Below, piece after piece: positions 11,456 through 21,777 of a DNA stretch of 64,000 nt. The notes below the pieces were generated by a model. It saw only the letters and a program-made list of their open reading frames with translations, did not search any database and was not told the DNA's origin. Both the position numbers and the translations under genes were made by a program. This DNA comes from Pagrus major (Eukaryota; Chordata; Actinopteri; Spariformes; Sparidae), in NCBI RefSeq assembly GCF_040436345.1, contig NC_133232.1, positions 14,655,720 to 14,719,719 on the forward strand. Direction: 5' to 3'. Numbering within the stretch: position 1 is the first letter of the stretch; each line of letters begins with the position of its first letter.

Positions 11456-12516
11456 CTACTGCTGCAAGAGACAAACACAAAAACAGACAGGGGGGTAAGA
11501 CACGTTATATGTGGTGTTCTAAGTAAATGCAGTGATGTGTGTGCGTGGATGTGTGTGTTTCACCTTGGCTTTCTGCTTCTGGACAGGCAGGCGGAGTTTA
11601 AACTCTGCTGGGAGCTCGTCCTCAGAGTACAGTCTGTCTGAGAAATACACTCTCCTTATTCGACAGTTAGCGTGGATCTGAGAGGAAAACAGCAGGTCAG
11701 ACATTAGCAACTGAAAGAGAATACAGTCAGGGTTGTAGCTGGTTTCTAATCTGTCTCTGTGCACTGACCTGTACACGCAGCGTCTCAAGGTAATTGGTTC
11801 CATAGGCTCTCCTGGTGAAGTCCGACAGGTCGAACTGAATCTGGTTCCAGCCGTCGTCCAGCTTCATTGGCATGGTGCAGAGCAACGGGTCCACTCGCGT
11901 CGTGCTTCGGTAGGTGCTCAACCGAAACCGCCGGCGAATGTTTTTATCATCCAGCACCTGAAAGTTTAAAGATGGGAGAATATGTCCACTTTACTTGTTT
12001 ATACCACCAAAACATGGAACAGGTCGGTATCTGTGAGAGTGAATATACCTACCTCGACTTCATAGGTGAAATACTTCTTCACATTCTTGACGATCAGAAC
12101 AAGAATGGGAAGCTTGATGCCCAGTGTCTTCTTGGGGTCTGCAGGACATGCTATGTAGGTGGTACTACAGAGACGAGAAGAGATGAGGGTGCTTTAATGA
12201 GTTGCCCTGAGCTGAAGAATCAGTTCAACAGACACAAACTCACCAGACGTTTGCCCCCTCGACCTCCAACACCTGGGAGCGGATGTCATCGTCTGTGACT
12301 CTCTGGATGTGACCATTCCTCGCCTGTGTATATAGGCTGCGCAGTCAATGGAAATATAGTTAGTTAGCTTTAGCACGGCCAGCTAAGGAAGCTTGATAAG
12401 CTTCATAGCATCCACTCTGAATCGCTGCTTACCTTTTCATCCCATATCTGAAGCGGTTTGCTGCCGATGCTGTAGAAAATACACAAGAATCTGCCTTGAA
12501 ATGTGTTTTTAAACAT
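11456..12516 (-). CDS. cfap20: Cilia- and flagella-associated protein 20, left copy
   Basis: CFAP20 is a small conserved protein of the ciliary axoneme/basal body, an inner-junction component of doublet microtubules that affects cilium length and motility. Six exons on the minus strand have consensus splice sites: 12433-12516, 12244-12323, 12053-12164, 11769-11957, 11564-11677 and 11456-11461. They give 585 nt, 194 residues plus stop (human protein 193). Hallmarks read in order: MFKNTFQ at the start, [29 protein letters not shown](I)[60 protein letters not shown] and [10 protein letters not shown]. The ATG at 12516 is fixed by the family N-terminus. No frame lesion was seen. The coding sequence appears identical to the right copy, so the duplication is recent or homogenised. 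A candidate X-box, a hairpin and a CCAAT palindrome lie upstream. Whether both copies are expressed cannot be told from sequence. Confidence 0.95.
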
Positions 12517-12572
12517 CTTCTCTGAGTTATGTTCGTCCACGATCGCTTTACACTTGTGTTTAGTACAATGTA

Positions 12573-12633
12573 GAGGTTAGCAACAGATTTAGTTAGTAAA
12601 CACTGTTTACTTACTAAATCTGTTGCTAACCTC
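12573..12633. repeat. 61-bp hairpin in the left cfap20 5' region
   Basis: A near-perfect palindrome: GAGGTTAGCAACAGATTTAG pairs with its complement ending CTGTTGCTAACCTC, with a centre near ACACTGTTT. It lies about 57 bp upstream of the ATG, so it is probably in or next to the 5' UTR. The same hairpin is in the right arm at 14097-14157. Confidence 0.85.
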
Positions 12634-12646
12634 TTCACTATTTTGT

Positions 12647-12659
12647 GTTGCTAAGGAAC
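12647..12659. promoter_or_regulatory. Candidate RFX X-box, left cfap20 copy
   Basis: GTTGCTAAGGAAC fits the X-box consensus RYYNYY-N(1-3)-RRNRAC bound by RFX factors at ciliary genes. It lies about 131 bp upstream of the cfap20 ATG, within the usual range, and is retained in both copies. Binding is inferred. Confidence 0.6.
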
Positions 12660-12712
12660 AGAATATTTAAGCGGTTCCATGGTGGTTGTTAGGTGACGCA
12701 GCTTGTATTTCA

Positions 12713-12812
12713 CGAAGACCCGCCCCCTTCTAAGCTTCTGATTGGCTGCTCTTCTAACCCCAACAAGAGCAACCAATCAAGCCAATTAGAGGCAGATTAG
12801 GGCGGGTCTTCG
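12713..12812. promoter_or_regulatory. Palindromic CCAAT/GC-box block, left copy
   Basis: Outer arms CGAAGACCCGCCC and GGGCGGGTCTTCG are exact inverted repeats. Inner arms GATTGGCTGCTCT and AGAGCAACCAATC pair at 12 of 13 positions. This gives a GC box on each side and CCAAT boxes in opposite orientation, about 200-300 bp upstream of the ATG. Likely a promoter; the palindrome may also be an old inverted-repeat insertion. The counterpart at about 13918-14017 has one outer arm slightly diverged. Confidence 0.5.
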
Positions 12813-12879
12813 CGGAATGAGTTTAATAATAAAACCCAAATCTTCAATATGAGGGCTCATTTAGTGGTTTTGACTAAAT

Positions 12880-13850
12880 GAATCCCAATGATTATTATAA
12901 ATGAGCTATTTTCACATTCATTTTATGTATGATAATAACAAGCCAAGATAATAGAGTTGATCCAACTTCCAAAATATCCTACAAGTAATTTAGGATTCAT
13001 GCCCAGCACTGACAATCAAGCCAGCCCAAAGCACTAGTCTTAGTCATGAAGTCCTCTAACCAAAATATTGAATATATCTCAGCTTCCTCCTATTTATCAG
13101 AACTCCTTCCCCCCACTAAATGCCACTAAAGTGTCAAGTGGGACCTCCTTCCTCTCTGTCTCCAGCACTTTAAACAAGCCGGACCAGGATAGATCTGACA
13201 AAGGTTTCAAATGTTTGAACAAGCCAAGAAAGTTTTAATCAAACATTAACCAGGCACTCTGTAAAATGACATCACCAGCGATGCAACATAAATCAAAAGT
13301 CCCTTATTACTTTCATAAGAAACCAAGATGAATTCATCTGCTAGTAGTCAGGCGAGGTCTGTGCTACAGCAGTTTGTTTGGCATTTTGACACACACTAAA
13401 ACACACACACACACACTAAAACACACACACACACACACACACATTGGAGTGGTGGCCATCTCTCTGGTTGTTTATGTCACCGTGGTTTATGGGGGACAGC
13501 TGATCTCTAGACCAGAAGACTGGGGACACGGTTTACTTGACACTCATGCTACCGGTGGTGTATATAATTATAGTTACACAAATTTATATTATTGATTAAT
13601 TTCTGTACACAAAGAAATGATCATGTAAATGGTTTTAATGAGTCTCACTTTAAGACTTAAATGGGAATAAAAACATAATTATTTCTATTGATACAATTAG
13701 TTGTGTTAAGTTGTGTAGCTGTGTAGTTGTGTTAGTTGTGACTTTAATAGTCACTTGCACTTTGTAGTTAAATAAAAATGAACCATTACACTTCTAATAA
13801 CATGGCCTGCAGCAAACACAACCTTTGAAAATGTTTTTATTTCTTGTTTT
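12880..13850. other. Spacer between the inverted arms
   Basis: 971 bp of sequence unique in this window lie between the two head-to-head cfap20 copies, with a (CA)n tract at 13389-13443. A 73-codon plus-strand frame (13374-13595) has a hydrophobic run (VVAISLVVYVTVVYGG) but no recognised family and starts inside the microsatellite. No exon can be supported. Confidence 0.6.
13389..13443. repeat. (CA)n microsatellite
   Basis: Simple CA repeat with two CTAAAA interruptions. Confidence 0.95.
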
Positions 13851-14070
13851 ATTTAGTCAAAACCACTAAATGAGCCCTCATATTGAAGATTTGGGTTTTA
13901 TTATTAAACTCATTCCGCGAAGACCAGCCCTAATCTGTCTCTAATTGGCTTGATTGGTTGCTCTTGTTGGGGTTAGAAGAGCAGCCAATCAGAAGCTTAG
14001 AAGGGGGCGGGTCTTCGTGAAATACAAGCTGCGTCACCTAACAACCACCATGGAACCGCTTAAATATTCC

Positions 14071-14083
14071 GTTCCTTAGCAAC
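14071..14083. promoter_or_regulatory. Candidate RFX X-box, right cfap20 copy
   Basis: GTTCCTTAGCAAC is the mirror of the left-copy site, about 131 bp upstream of the ATG. Confidence 0.6.
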
Positions 14084-14096
14084 ACAAAATAATGAA

Positions 14097-14157
14097 GAGG
14101 TTAGCAACAGATTTAGTAAGTAAACAGTGTTTACTAACTAAATCTGTTGCTAACCTC
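14097..14157. repeat. 61-bp hairpin in the right cfap20 5' region
   Basis: Mirror of the left-arm hairpin: GAGGTTAGCAACAG pairs with CTGTTGCTAACCTC. Confidence 0.85.
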
Positions 14158-14213
14158 TACATTGTACTAAACACAAGTGTAAAGCGATCGTGGACGAACA
14201 TAACTCAGAGAAG

Positions 14214-15294
14214 ATGTTTAAAAACACATTTCAAGGCAGATTCTTGTGTATTTTCTACAGCATCGGCAGCAAACCGCTTCAGATATGGGATGAAAAGGTA
14301 AGCAGCGATTCAGAGTGGATGCTATGAAGCTTATCAAGCTTCCTTAGCTGGCCGTGCTAAAGCTAACTAACTATATTTCCATTGACTGCGCAGCCTTTAT
14401 ATACATCATTTTCTGTGTGTACACAGGCGAGGAATGGTCACATCCAGAGAGTCACAGACGATGACATCCGCTCCCAGGTGTTGGAGGTCGAGGGGGCAAA
14501 CGTCTGGTGAGTTTGTGTCTGTTGAACTGATTCTTCAGCTCAGGGCAACTCATTAAAGCACCCTCATCTCTTCTCGTCTCTGTAGTACCACCTACATAGC
14601 ATGTCCTGCAGACCCCAAGAAGACACTGGGCATCAAGCTTCCCATTCTTGTTCTGATCGTCAAGAATGTGAAGAAGTATTTCACCTATGAAGTCGAGGTA
14701 GGTATATTCACTCTCACAGATACCGACCTGTTCCATGTTTTGGTGGTATAAACAAGTAAAGTGGACATATTCTCCCATCTTTAAACTTTCAGGTGCTGGA
14801 TGATAAAAACATTCGCCGGCGGTTTCGGTTGAGCACCTACCGAAGCACGACGCGAGTGGACCCGTTGCTCTGCACCATGCCAATGAAGCTGGACGACGGC
14901 TGGAACCAGATTCAGTTCGACCTGTCGGACTTCACCAGGAGAGCCTATGGAACCAATTACCTTGAGACGCTGCGTGTACAGGTCAGTGCACAGAGACAGA
15001 TTAGAAACCAGCTACAACCCTGACTGTATTCTCTTTCAGTTGCTAATGTCTGACCTGCTGTTTTCCTCTCAGATCCACGCTAACTGTCGAATAAGGAGAG
15101 TGTATTTCTCAGACAGACTGTACTCTGAGGACGAGCTCCCAGCAGAGTTTAAACTCCGCCTGCCTGTCCAGAAGCAGAAAGCCAAGGTGAAACACACACA
15201 TCCACGCACACACATCACTGCATTTACTTAGAACACCACATATAACGTGTCTTACCCCCCTGTCTGTTTTTGTGTTTGTCTCTTGCAGCAGTAG
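14214..15294 (+). CDS. cfap20: Cilia- and flagella-associated protein 20, right copy
   Basis: Second full copy of the axonemal protein gene. Exons are 14214-14297, 14427-14506, 14586-14697, 14793-14981, 15073-15186 and 15289-15294, all with GT/AG borders. They encode 194 residues plus stop. Phases agree across every junction, for example the Cys codon split between exons 2 and 3 in NVCTTYIACP. The last coding exon holds only Gln and the stop codon. Introns match the left copy except that intron 1 here is about 22 bp longer. Promoter elements (X-box, hairpin, CCAAT palindrome) and the poly(A) signal are mirrored. The 3' side continues into normal unique sequence beyond 17332, so this may be the parental copy; that is an inference. 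Confidence 0.95.
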
Positions 15295-15360
15295 ATATTC
15301 TCACCCTGCTCTCTTCCCCTGGACCTGATGTGGAGTTTTGATGTGTAAGATGTTCTGCAC

Positions 15361-15366
15361 AATAAA
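15361..15366 (+). terminator. Poly(A) signal of the right cfap20 copy
   Basis: AATAAA 66 bp after the stop codon. Confidence 0.8.
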
Positions 15367-17332
15367 GTTTTTTATGGACCCATATGTCCTCAATTTCAAT
15401 GCATGCTGTATTTTAAAGACCACAGTATCAATACGAGCCAAATAACCAGGAACTTCACAATAATCCAGATACCTACTACTAGAATGAAGGCCCAGTGCTG
15501 GTGTTTAAAACACAAAGAAAAACAGACGAGTCCATTCATCAAATATAAATAATCTTTATCAAACAACACAAATAATCTCAAGTGAAAGGCTATGAAAGTG
15601 ATTTGCATTCCCAAAACATATAATCTTTGATTCCCTTTGGATTTCTGTGTACAGTATGAACAGATCAGCAATACATTCATTTCACTAAATGTTGCATCAA
15701 GCAATCATCCACCAACAAAATGAACTTAAATGACATAAAGCTGCATCTTCAACTCATTTTCCAAATGCAGTGAGTGCAAGGGTTTTAGGAGAACAAGATA
15801 ACATGAAAAACGAACTGGGAAGAATTTTGATACCCCTGTCTTAAGCATAAACACTGTGACTTCATATTTTCCTTCTCGCGATGTCAGAAAAACAAAACAA
15901 ACAGTACACAACTGAACTGTGTGAACACATTGACACACTGGAGAGTCACGCAAATGAAAACAAGAAAGAATTAATTGCACCATTTAAGTATGAGTTCAAA
16001 TTAGCATTAAATGTCTCTGCCAGCATATTCTGTCACAGACTGACCCGAGTAATTTGAATCTTTTAGTGGTCAAGTCTTTCCACTGCACAAATGTGCGTTT
16101 TGGCATTGAGATACAGGAGTTGCAAATATGGTACTCAAGGCATTGTTGCTACATCTGCTGCCTCAGCAATAATCCTCAGATGTTCACTCTTTATAAAACA
16201 AAAGACTACTGCAACACAGGTTTTAAACTGGGTGACGTGTTGATAAAAGTCAGATCGGATTAATGGATGTATAAAGCTGCCATTTGTGCGATGAAATACC
16301 AATAATGTGATAAGATTTACATATGGCTCTCATTAACAACAACTGATTTAAAAGTTAACACTTGAAAAAGGTCATACTGCTATAGGGTTACACTTGGACA
16401 AGAGTTTGAAGTTAGGGCAGTAAGTGTTATAAACTGTTAGTATAAAATGTTTGTACGTGTTGAGAGTAAGCATATTTTTCCCAGCAGGCACGTATAAATT
16501 TCAATAAGGATCGTCAGATCGTCATCGGGAAAGAAAAGAGGACATATATTAAAAGAAAAAACCCTGAAAAGGCTCCAATTTAACATTTTCAGTCAGCTGT
16601 CATCATTTATTTGGAAAGCATATTAAAGCATAACAAATAAAACAAAAGGACATCTTTCTATAATAACTTTGATACGGCAAAATCAATATTGGCAACAGTG
16701 TCAGGCTGTAATAGCTTTCAATTCAGGACTCTTCAGAATTTAAGAATTTAGATAGTGAAAAATGTGGCCTGAAACTGCTGTTTGAAACTCTCATTATCAC
16801 CACTGCAGCTGCTGTTTCTCTTTGAAACAACCCTCATATAACAAACTGTCAACCAACAAATTACAAGATATACAAATTATTTTAACAAAACACATTTTCC
16901 TTACACGATTGCTTTAACTTAAAGAATACATTCATAGAAATCTATTGCTTTAGTCAACAGCATGCATCTCTTTAACGTGCAAAAAACGTTCATTGGTTCA
17001 AATCAGTAAATCAACTACTGCAGTAAATCATTGATTGTAAATAAAATACAACATAAATGATCATTTCTAGATGGCAAAACATAACTGCAGAAAGATACAG
17101 CTGTACAACGTATAAAATAAAGCTGATAAGTCAAACGCAACACAAAAAATACAATAAAGCCAAGGCAGACAACACATCTGTAGCATGTACTGATACACTT
17201 AGAGCTTGCAGGGTCCTTCCTCTTCAGTTTCCTGCCTTTGACCACATTTGTTTAACAAATCTTTTTATTATAAATGTCTGTAATACTCAACAACCTCATT
17301 GCTTCAAGAAGAGTGTTTTATACAGAATACTT
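15367..17332. other. 3' flank of cfap20 in the right arm
   Basis: About 2 kb of AT-rich sequence shared with 9797-11383. It may be the 3' UTR of a convergent neighbour, but no coding exon could be supported. Blocks 15703-15814 and 16497-16845 are present only here. The first is bounded by a short CTT microhomology, consistent with deletion from the left arm. Confidence 0.6.
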
Positions 17333-18008
17333 AAAAATAATTTTTTACTGTGGTCAATGTTAACACCTCGAGACATCCTACATTGGAAATTGGAATTTTT
17401 AAGCCTTAGCTTGGAGAAACAAACTGTTAATCTGGCTTCATAATAGCACTGTTGCCTTTGGACACAAGTAAAAAGTGACTTTTCAACCACAGAAAATAGA
17501 AACAGCATTTTCATATTGGCTCCACAGAGGCAGGATTCTGTCCTGGCTACTGCTCGCTCGGCAGCGGTTCACATTTGTTTCCAAAACTCGAGCAGTGCCC
17601 GGTTACAAACACTGTTTCCACTTTAAAAGCACTTCAATATATTCAAAAGTTCAATAACTTTTTGTTAACGGTCAGGCGGAAAATGTTATTAAATGTACCA
17701 AACCTTTGTTTGAACTCATGAATCATCACCCACTGATATTGGCTACTTGAGGAAACCTCATCACCGCACATTTACTTTAGATAAAATCATTCATCTAGCA
17801 TATCTAACAATGATAGATCAGTTTCAATTAATAGAGATCAAAGTGCTATTACACTCTAAGTTTAGGATCCGATGCTAGATAGAGATATTAAGACAGCTGT
17901 AGATACAGAGGTTTGCCTAAAGTTGCCTTTGTCCTAATAAAGTGGAATACCCCTTTAAACCGAGCACTCCTCCTGTTGTTAGAACTCATTGAGTTGTCCT
18001 GCAGGCTG
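17333..18008. other. Unique non-coding stretch
   Basis: The continuation of the right-arm flank; nothing recognised. The missing dgat1 C-terminal codons were looked for here and not found. Confidence 0.5.
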
Positions 18009-18020
18009 GTGTTTGTGTGT

Positions 18021-18096
<76 letters not shown>

Positions 18097-18243
18097 ATGT
18101 ATGTGTGTATACAACATGACTTGCACATGTTTATGTGTGTGACTGTGTGTGTCTGTGTGTGTGTCTGTGTGTGTGTGTGTGTGTATGTGCGCATGTATGT
18201 GTGTATACAACATGACTTGCACATGTTTATGTGTGTGACTGTG
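18009..18243. repeat. (TG)n microsatellite with a 96-bp duplicated unit
   Basis: Long TG tracts, with a block starting GTGCGCATGTATGTGTGTAT repeated at 18091 and 18187. Each block contains ATACAACATGACTTGCACATG. Confidence 0.9.
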
Positions 18244-18461
18244 GAAGCTTTTATGCATTTGTCCAGTAGTCAAGTCAAGTGAAGCTTTATTTATATAGCA
18301 CCTTTAGCCAAGGCGCTTTACAATTAAAAACAATTACAGTTACAATTACATACATCAGATAAAAGCACAATAAAACACAATAAAACAATAAAATAAACAA
18401 TAAAATAAACAATAAAATAAAATATAAGAAACAATAAGAACTGTCATGATAAAACAATCAG

Positions 18462-21400
18462 TCAGTTAGGAGTGTTAAAAGCCAGGGAGAAGAGGTGGGT
18501 TTTGAGCAGGGATTTCAAATTTTCTACATTTGGAGCTGTTCTAATGCAGAGTGGCAAGTTGTTCCAAAGTTTTGGAGCAGCGACCGCGAAGGCTCGATCA
18601 CCTCTTGTTTTTAGCCTAGATTTTGGTATGCTGAGGAGGAATTGGTCGGCTGACCGTGATGTTCTACATGGAGTGTGGGCAACAAGCAGGTCACCTAGAT
18701 AAGGGGGAGCCAAGCCATTCATGGCCTTGAAAGTCAATAATAAAATTTTAAAACTTATCCTCTGGCAAACAGGAAGCCAGTGGAGAGACCTCAACACTGG
18801 AGTTATGTGCTCAGTTTTTCTGGTGCCTGTTAAAAGGCGAGCGGCCGCATTTTGGACCAGCTGGAGACGCTGGATAGAGGACTGGTCTAGGCCCACATAC
18901 AGAGCGTTGCAGTAGTCCAGCCAGTTTGTAATAAAAGCATGTACCACTTTTTCTAAGTCACTCGGGGGAAGGTAGGCTTTTATTTTGCTTATTAATCTCA
19001 ATTAGAAGAAGCTTGAGCTGACCATCGATGAAATTTGTTTTCCAAATTTAAAAGAACTATCAAGGTGCACTCCCAGACTTTTCACGGAATTGAGCATATT
19101 TGAGGAGATAGGCCCAGGGATAGGTTCATCCCCCAATGGCAGTGGGGAGCCAAACACAATTACTTCTGTCTTGCTCTCATTTAATTTTAAAAAGTTTGAG
19201 GACAGCCAAAACTTAATTTCATCCAGACAATCAAGCAGAGGTTGCAATGCACCTTTGCTTTTGATTTTTAAGGGCATGTATATCTGAACATCATCAGCAA
19301 AGCAGTGGAACGAGACATTGTGCTTTTCAAATATAGAACCTAGGGGCAACATATATAATGAAAATAGGGTGGGGCCCAGAACCGAACCCTGGGGGACACC
19401 ACATAGGAGCGGAGCATGTCCAGATGAGTAATCTCCCAGGCGAATTGAAAAAGTCCTGGTAGGAGTTAAACCATTTTAGAGCAGTACCCCTGATCCCAAC
19501 ATAGCTCTCCAAGCGGGACAGGAGGATATTGTGGTCGATTGTGTCGAAAGCAGCCGTTAAGTTGAGGAGAACAAGGACTGCCGAGTGACCGGAGTCGACT
19601 GTTAAGATGAAATCATTAAAAATCTTTAAAAGAGCTGTCTCAGTGCTATGAAGCTGTTTAAAACCAGATTGAAATTTTTCATGGATACCATGTTGAGCTA
19701 AAAAATCTTGAAGCCGCGATGAAACAACTTTCTCCATGACTTTGGACAGAAAGGGCAATTTGGAAATGGGCCTAAAGTTGGAGAGTACAGTGGGATCGAG
19801 ATTTTTGTTTTTTAACAGGGGTTCTACAACAGCATGTTTAAAATGAGCAGGAACACAACCAGATACAAGACACATATTTATCAGTGAAAGGATTGATGTC
19901 CCCACAGTGTCGAAAACCTCCTTCAACAGGCGAGAGGGAATGTTATCAGAAGGGCAGTTAGAAGGGCGGAGATGATGGACAACTCCCTGTAGAGCTGCCA
20001 GTGAGATGGGCTCAAAATAATCCAACACTGCTGGGCACATAGATACCATATGAGGGTCAAGATCAGTGGAACTGGCCAACGAGGATCTGAGGACAGATAT
20101 TTTCTCAGCAAAAAATCTTAAGAATCTATCACAGAGGATGGACGAAGGTGTGACTGTGGCTGCGTCGCATGGATTGGCCAAAGAATTAAAGGCACTGAAC
20201 AATACCTGTGGTCTATGACAGTTTTTGGAGATTAATTGAGAAATAAATGCAGTTTTTGCACTTCTAACAGCTTCTTGGTAGTCAGACAGACAACTCTGCA
20301 AAATCTCATACGACACTTGGAGCTTCTCCTTTTTCCATCTCCTCACGTCTCAAGAAGCGGGTATGGTTATTTAGCCATGGTTCTGAAGGTGCTTTTGAGT
20401 GTTTCCTTCTTAGAGGGGCAACAAGATCTAAAATGTTAGTGCAGGTACAATTGAAAAGATCCAAAAGACTATCAGCAAGAAGGTTTCAGTGTGTGCATCT
20501 AAGCTAAAGAGCACAGTGTCTTTAAAGGCAGCAGAGAATTTCGATGGGGTGTTGCTGGTTATAGCACGGCAGTGAAGTGCAGGAGGAGAGGGTTTTACAG
20601 AGCAGGCGACAGTTGTAGTGAACAGGACAGGCAGATGGTCTGATATACATGTGTCACAAATTTCATTAATAACGACAGAGACACCAAGGGACAGCACAAG
20701 GTCCAACGTGTGCCCCTTCTCGTGGGTGGGACCTGTCACTGCTTGAGTGAGGTTAAAGGAGTTAATTAAATCAATGAAATCTTTAACCATAGGTTTCTCC
20801 TCACAGCATACGTGGATATTAAAATCACCACAGATTAAAAGATGGTCATAGTCTAATACAATGCCGGATAAAAATTCGGAAAATTCCTTTATAAAATCCT
20901 TGTTAAATTTTGGTGGTCGATACACCACTGCACAGAGGACAGGGGACGGGCCATTTAGTTCAAACAGTAGCAGCTCAAAGCTAGAGTAATTAACAGGTGT
21001 AGCCAACTGGCACTGGAAGACAGATTTAAAAACAGCTGCCAGACCTCCACCTTTACCAGTGGTTCGAGGAGAGCTAAAGTAGGAGCAGTTAGGAGGGAGA
21101 AGTTCCGAAAAAGCTGAACACTCCCCAACTTGCAGCCATGTCTTGGTTAAGAACATGAAATCCAGAGTGTGGGATGTAAAGAAATTATTCAATATAAAAG
21201 TTTTATTTGATATGGATCTTGCATTAACCAGGACAATATTAAGGTCCATGTTATTCTGAGTTGGTGCATGGAGTAGAGGGCGAAGATTGGCTTGGTTAAC
21301 ACCGCGCTGCTGATTTGAGAAGCATCCAGCTCTGGACATTGACAGATTTGTAAAATTTGCAGATTTAATAGCCCTTGATTTACACCGAGAGTATCTGTTT

Positions 21401-21519
21401 GAAATGGTCGTTATATGATAATTATCTGGTGGAAGTGGCCACAAGGTGGGGCTAGTGAATGGGGCCATACTAATTGTTATATTAATTGCAACAGGACTGG
21501 GTCTGAGTGGAGGGCACAC
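18462..21519 (-). pseudogene. L2 ORF2: endonuclease-reverse transcriptase, broken
   Basis: The N-terminal AP endonuclease (20428-21519) starts at an ATG and shows FMFLTKTWL, AVVYRPPKF, LLICGDFNIH and ISDHLPVLF; the catalytic Asp and His motifs are present. The reverse transcriptase (18462-20346) shows SNFRPISKLPFLSKVMEKV, LNLTAAFDTIDH, and the catalytic FADD in FHCFADDVQIY, then the CR1/L2-type C-terminus with SRLKTRGDRAFAVAAPKLWN. Breaks seen: two frameshifts between the endonuclease and RT parts (near 20430 and 20345), at least one frameshift between 19350 and 19450, and a stop near 19000. With ORF1 lesions included, the copy has been decaying for some time. Confidence 0.88.
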
Positions 21520-21777
21520 ATTGGGTCTTACATGCTGCCTCCCAGAGATCCTAACAGGAATGAAAGAGCTGTTGGCAGAGCTGAAACTGAAGCTTGCAAT
21601 AGAACTGGAACAACCAATAGGAGAACCATCAGAGTAAATACTATGAGAAACACTAGGAGAGACTCTAGCAGAGATACTAGCACCAGCACCAGCGCCAGCA
21701 GGGCCCGCGTGGTCAGGGGCGGGGGGTCTAAAAGAGTCTGGGCCAGATCGCTGAGTGGGGACCTGCTGGGAAAAATG

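Larger units (their letters stand above)
9797..12879 (+). repeat. Left arm of the large cfap20 inverted duplication
   Basis: The reverse complement of this block matches 13851-17332 almost base for base (a few substitutions per kb by eye). It contains cfap20 on the minus strand plus about 1.6 kb of 3' flanking sequence. The outer edge (from AAGTATTCTG at 9797) abuts the copia fossil directly; the inner edge ends at TGACTAAAT (12879). Relative to the right arm it lacks about 350 bp (counterpart of 16497-16845), about 112 bp (counterpart of 15703-15814) and about 22 bp in cfap20 intron 1. It alone keeps about 67 bp at 9922-9988. Confidence 0.95.
13851..17332 (-). repeat. Right arm of the large cfap20 inverted duplication
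   Basis: Mirror image of 9797-12879. It begins ATTTAGTCAAAACC (13851) and ends GAATACTT (17332), after which the two sides no longer match. It contains cfap20 on the plus strand and its 3' flank. It carries two blocks missing from the left arm (15703-15814, 16497-16845) and lacks the 67 bp kept at 9922-9988. Confidence 0.95.

Noticed and set aside
13374-13595. Membrane-protein-like frame in the palindrome spacer
   Set aside because: Begins inside a CA microsatellite and ends in AT-rich DNA; one hydrophobic run is not enough to call an exon.
14452-14883. 143-codon frame antisense to cfap20 (and its mirror at 11867-12298)
   Set aside because: Present in both arms only because the arms are identical; it spans introns and has no homology.
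17986-18273. Long frames of His-Thr or Cys-Val repeats on both strands (also at 24118-24466, 28251-28320, 45265-45532, 60014-60296)
   Set aside because: Pure translation of (TG)n/(CA)n microsatellites; no coding signal.
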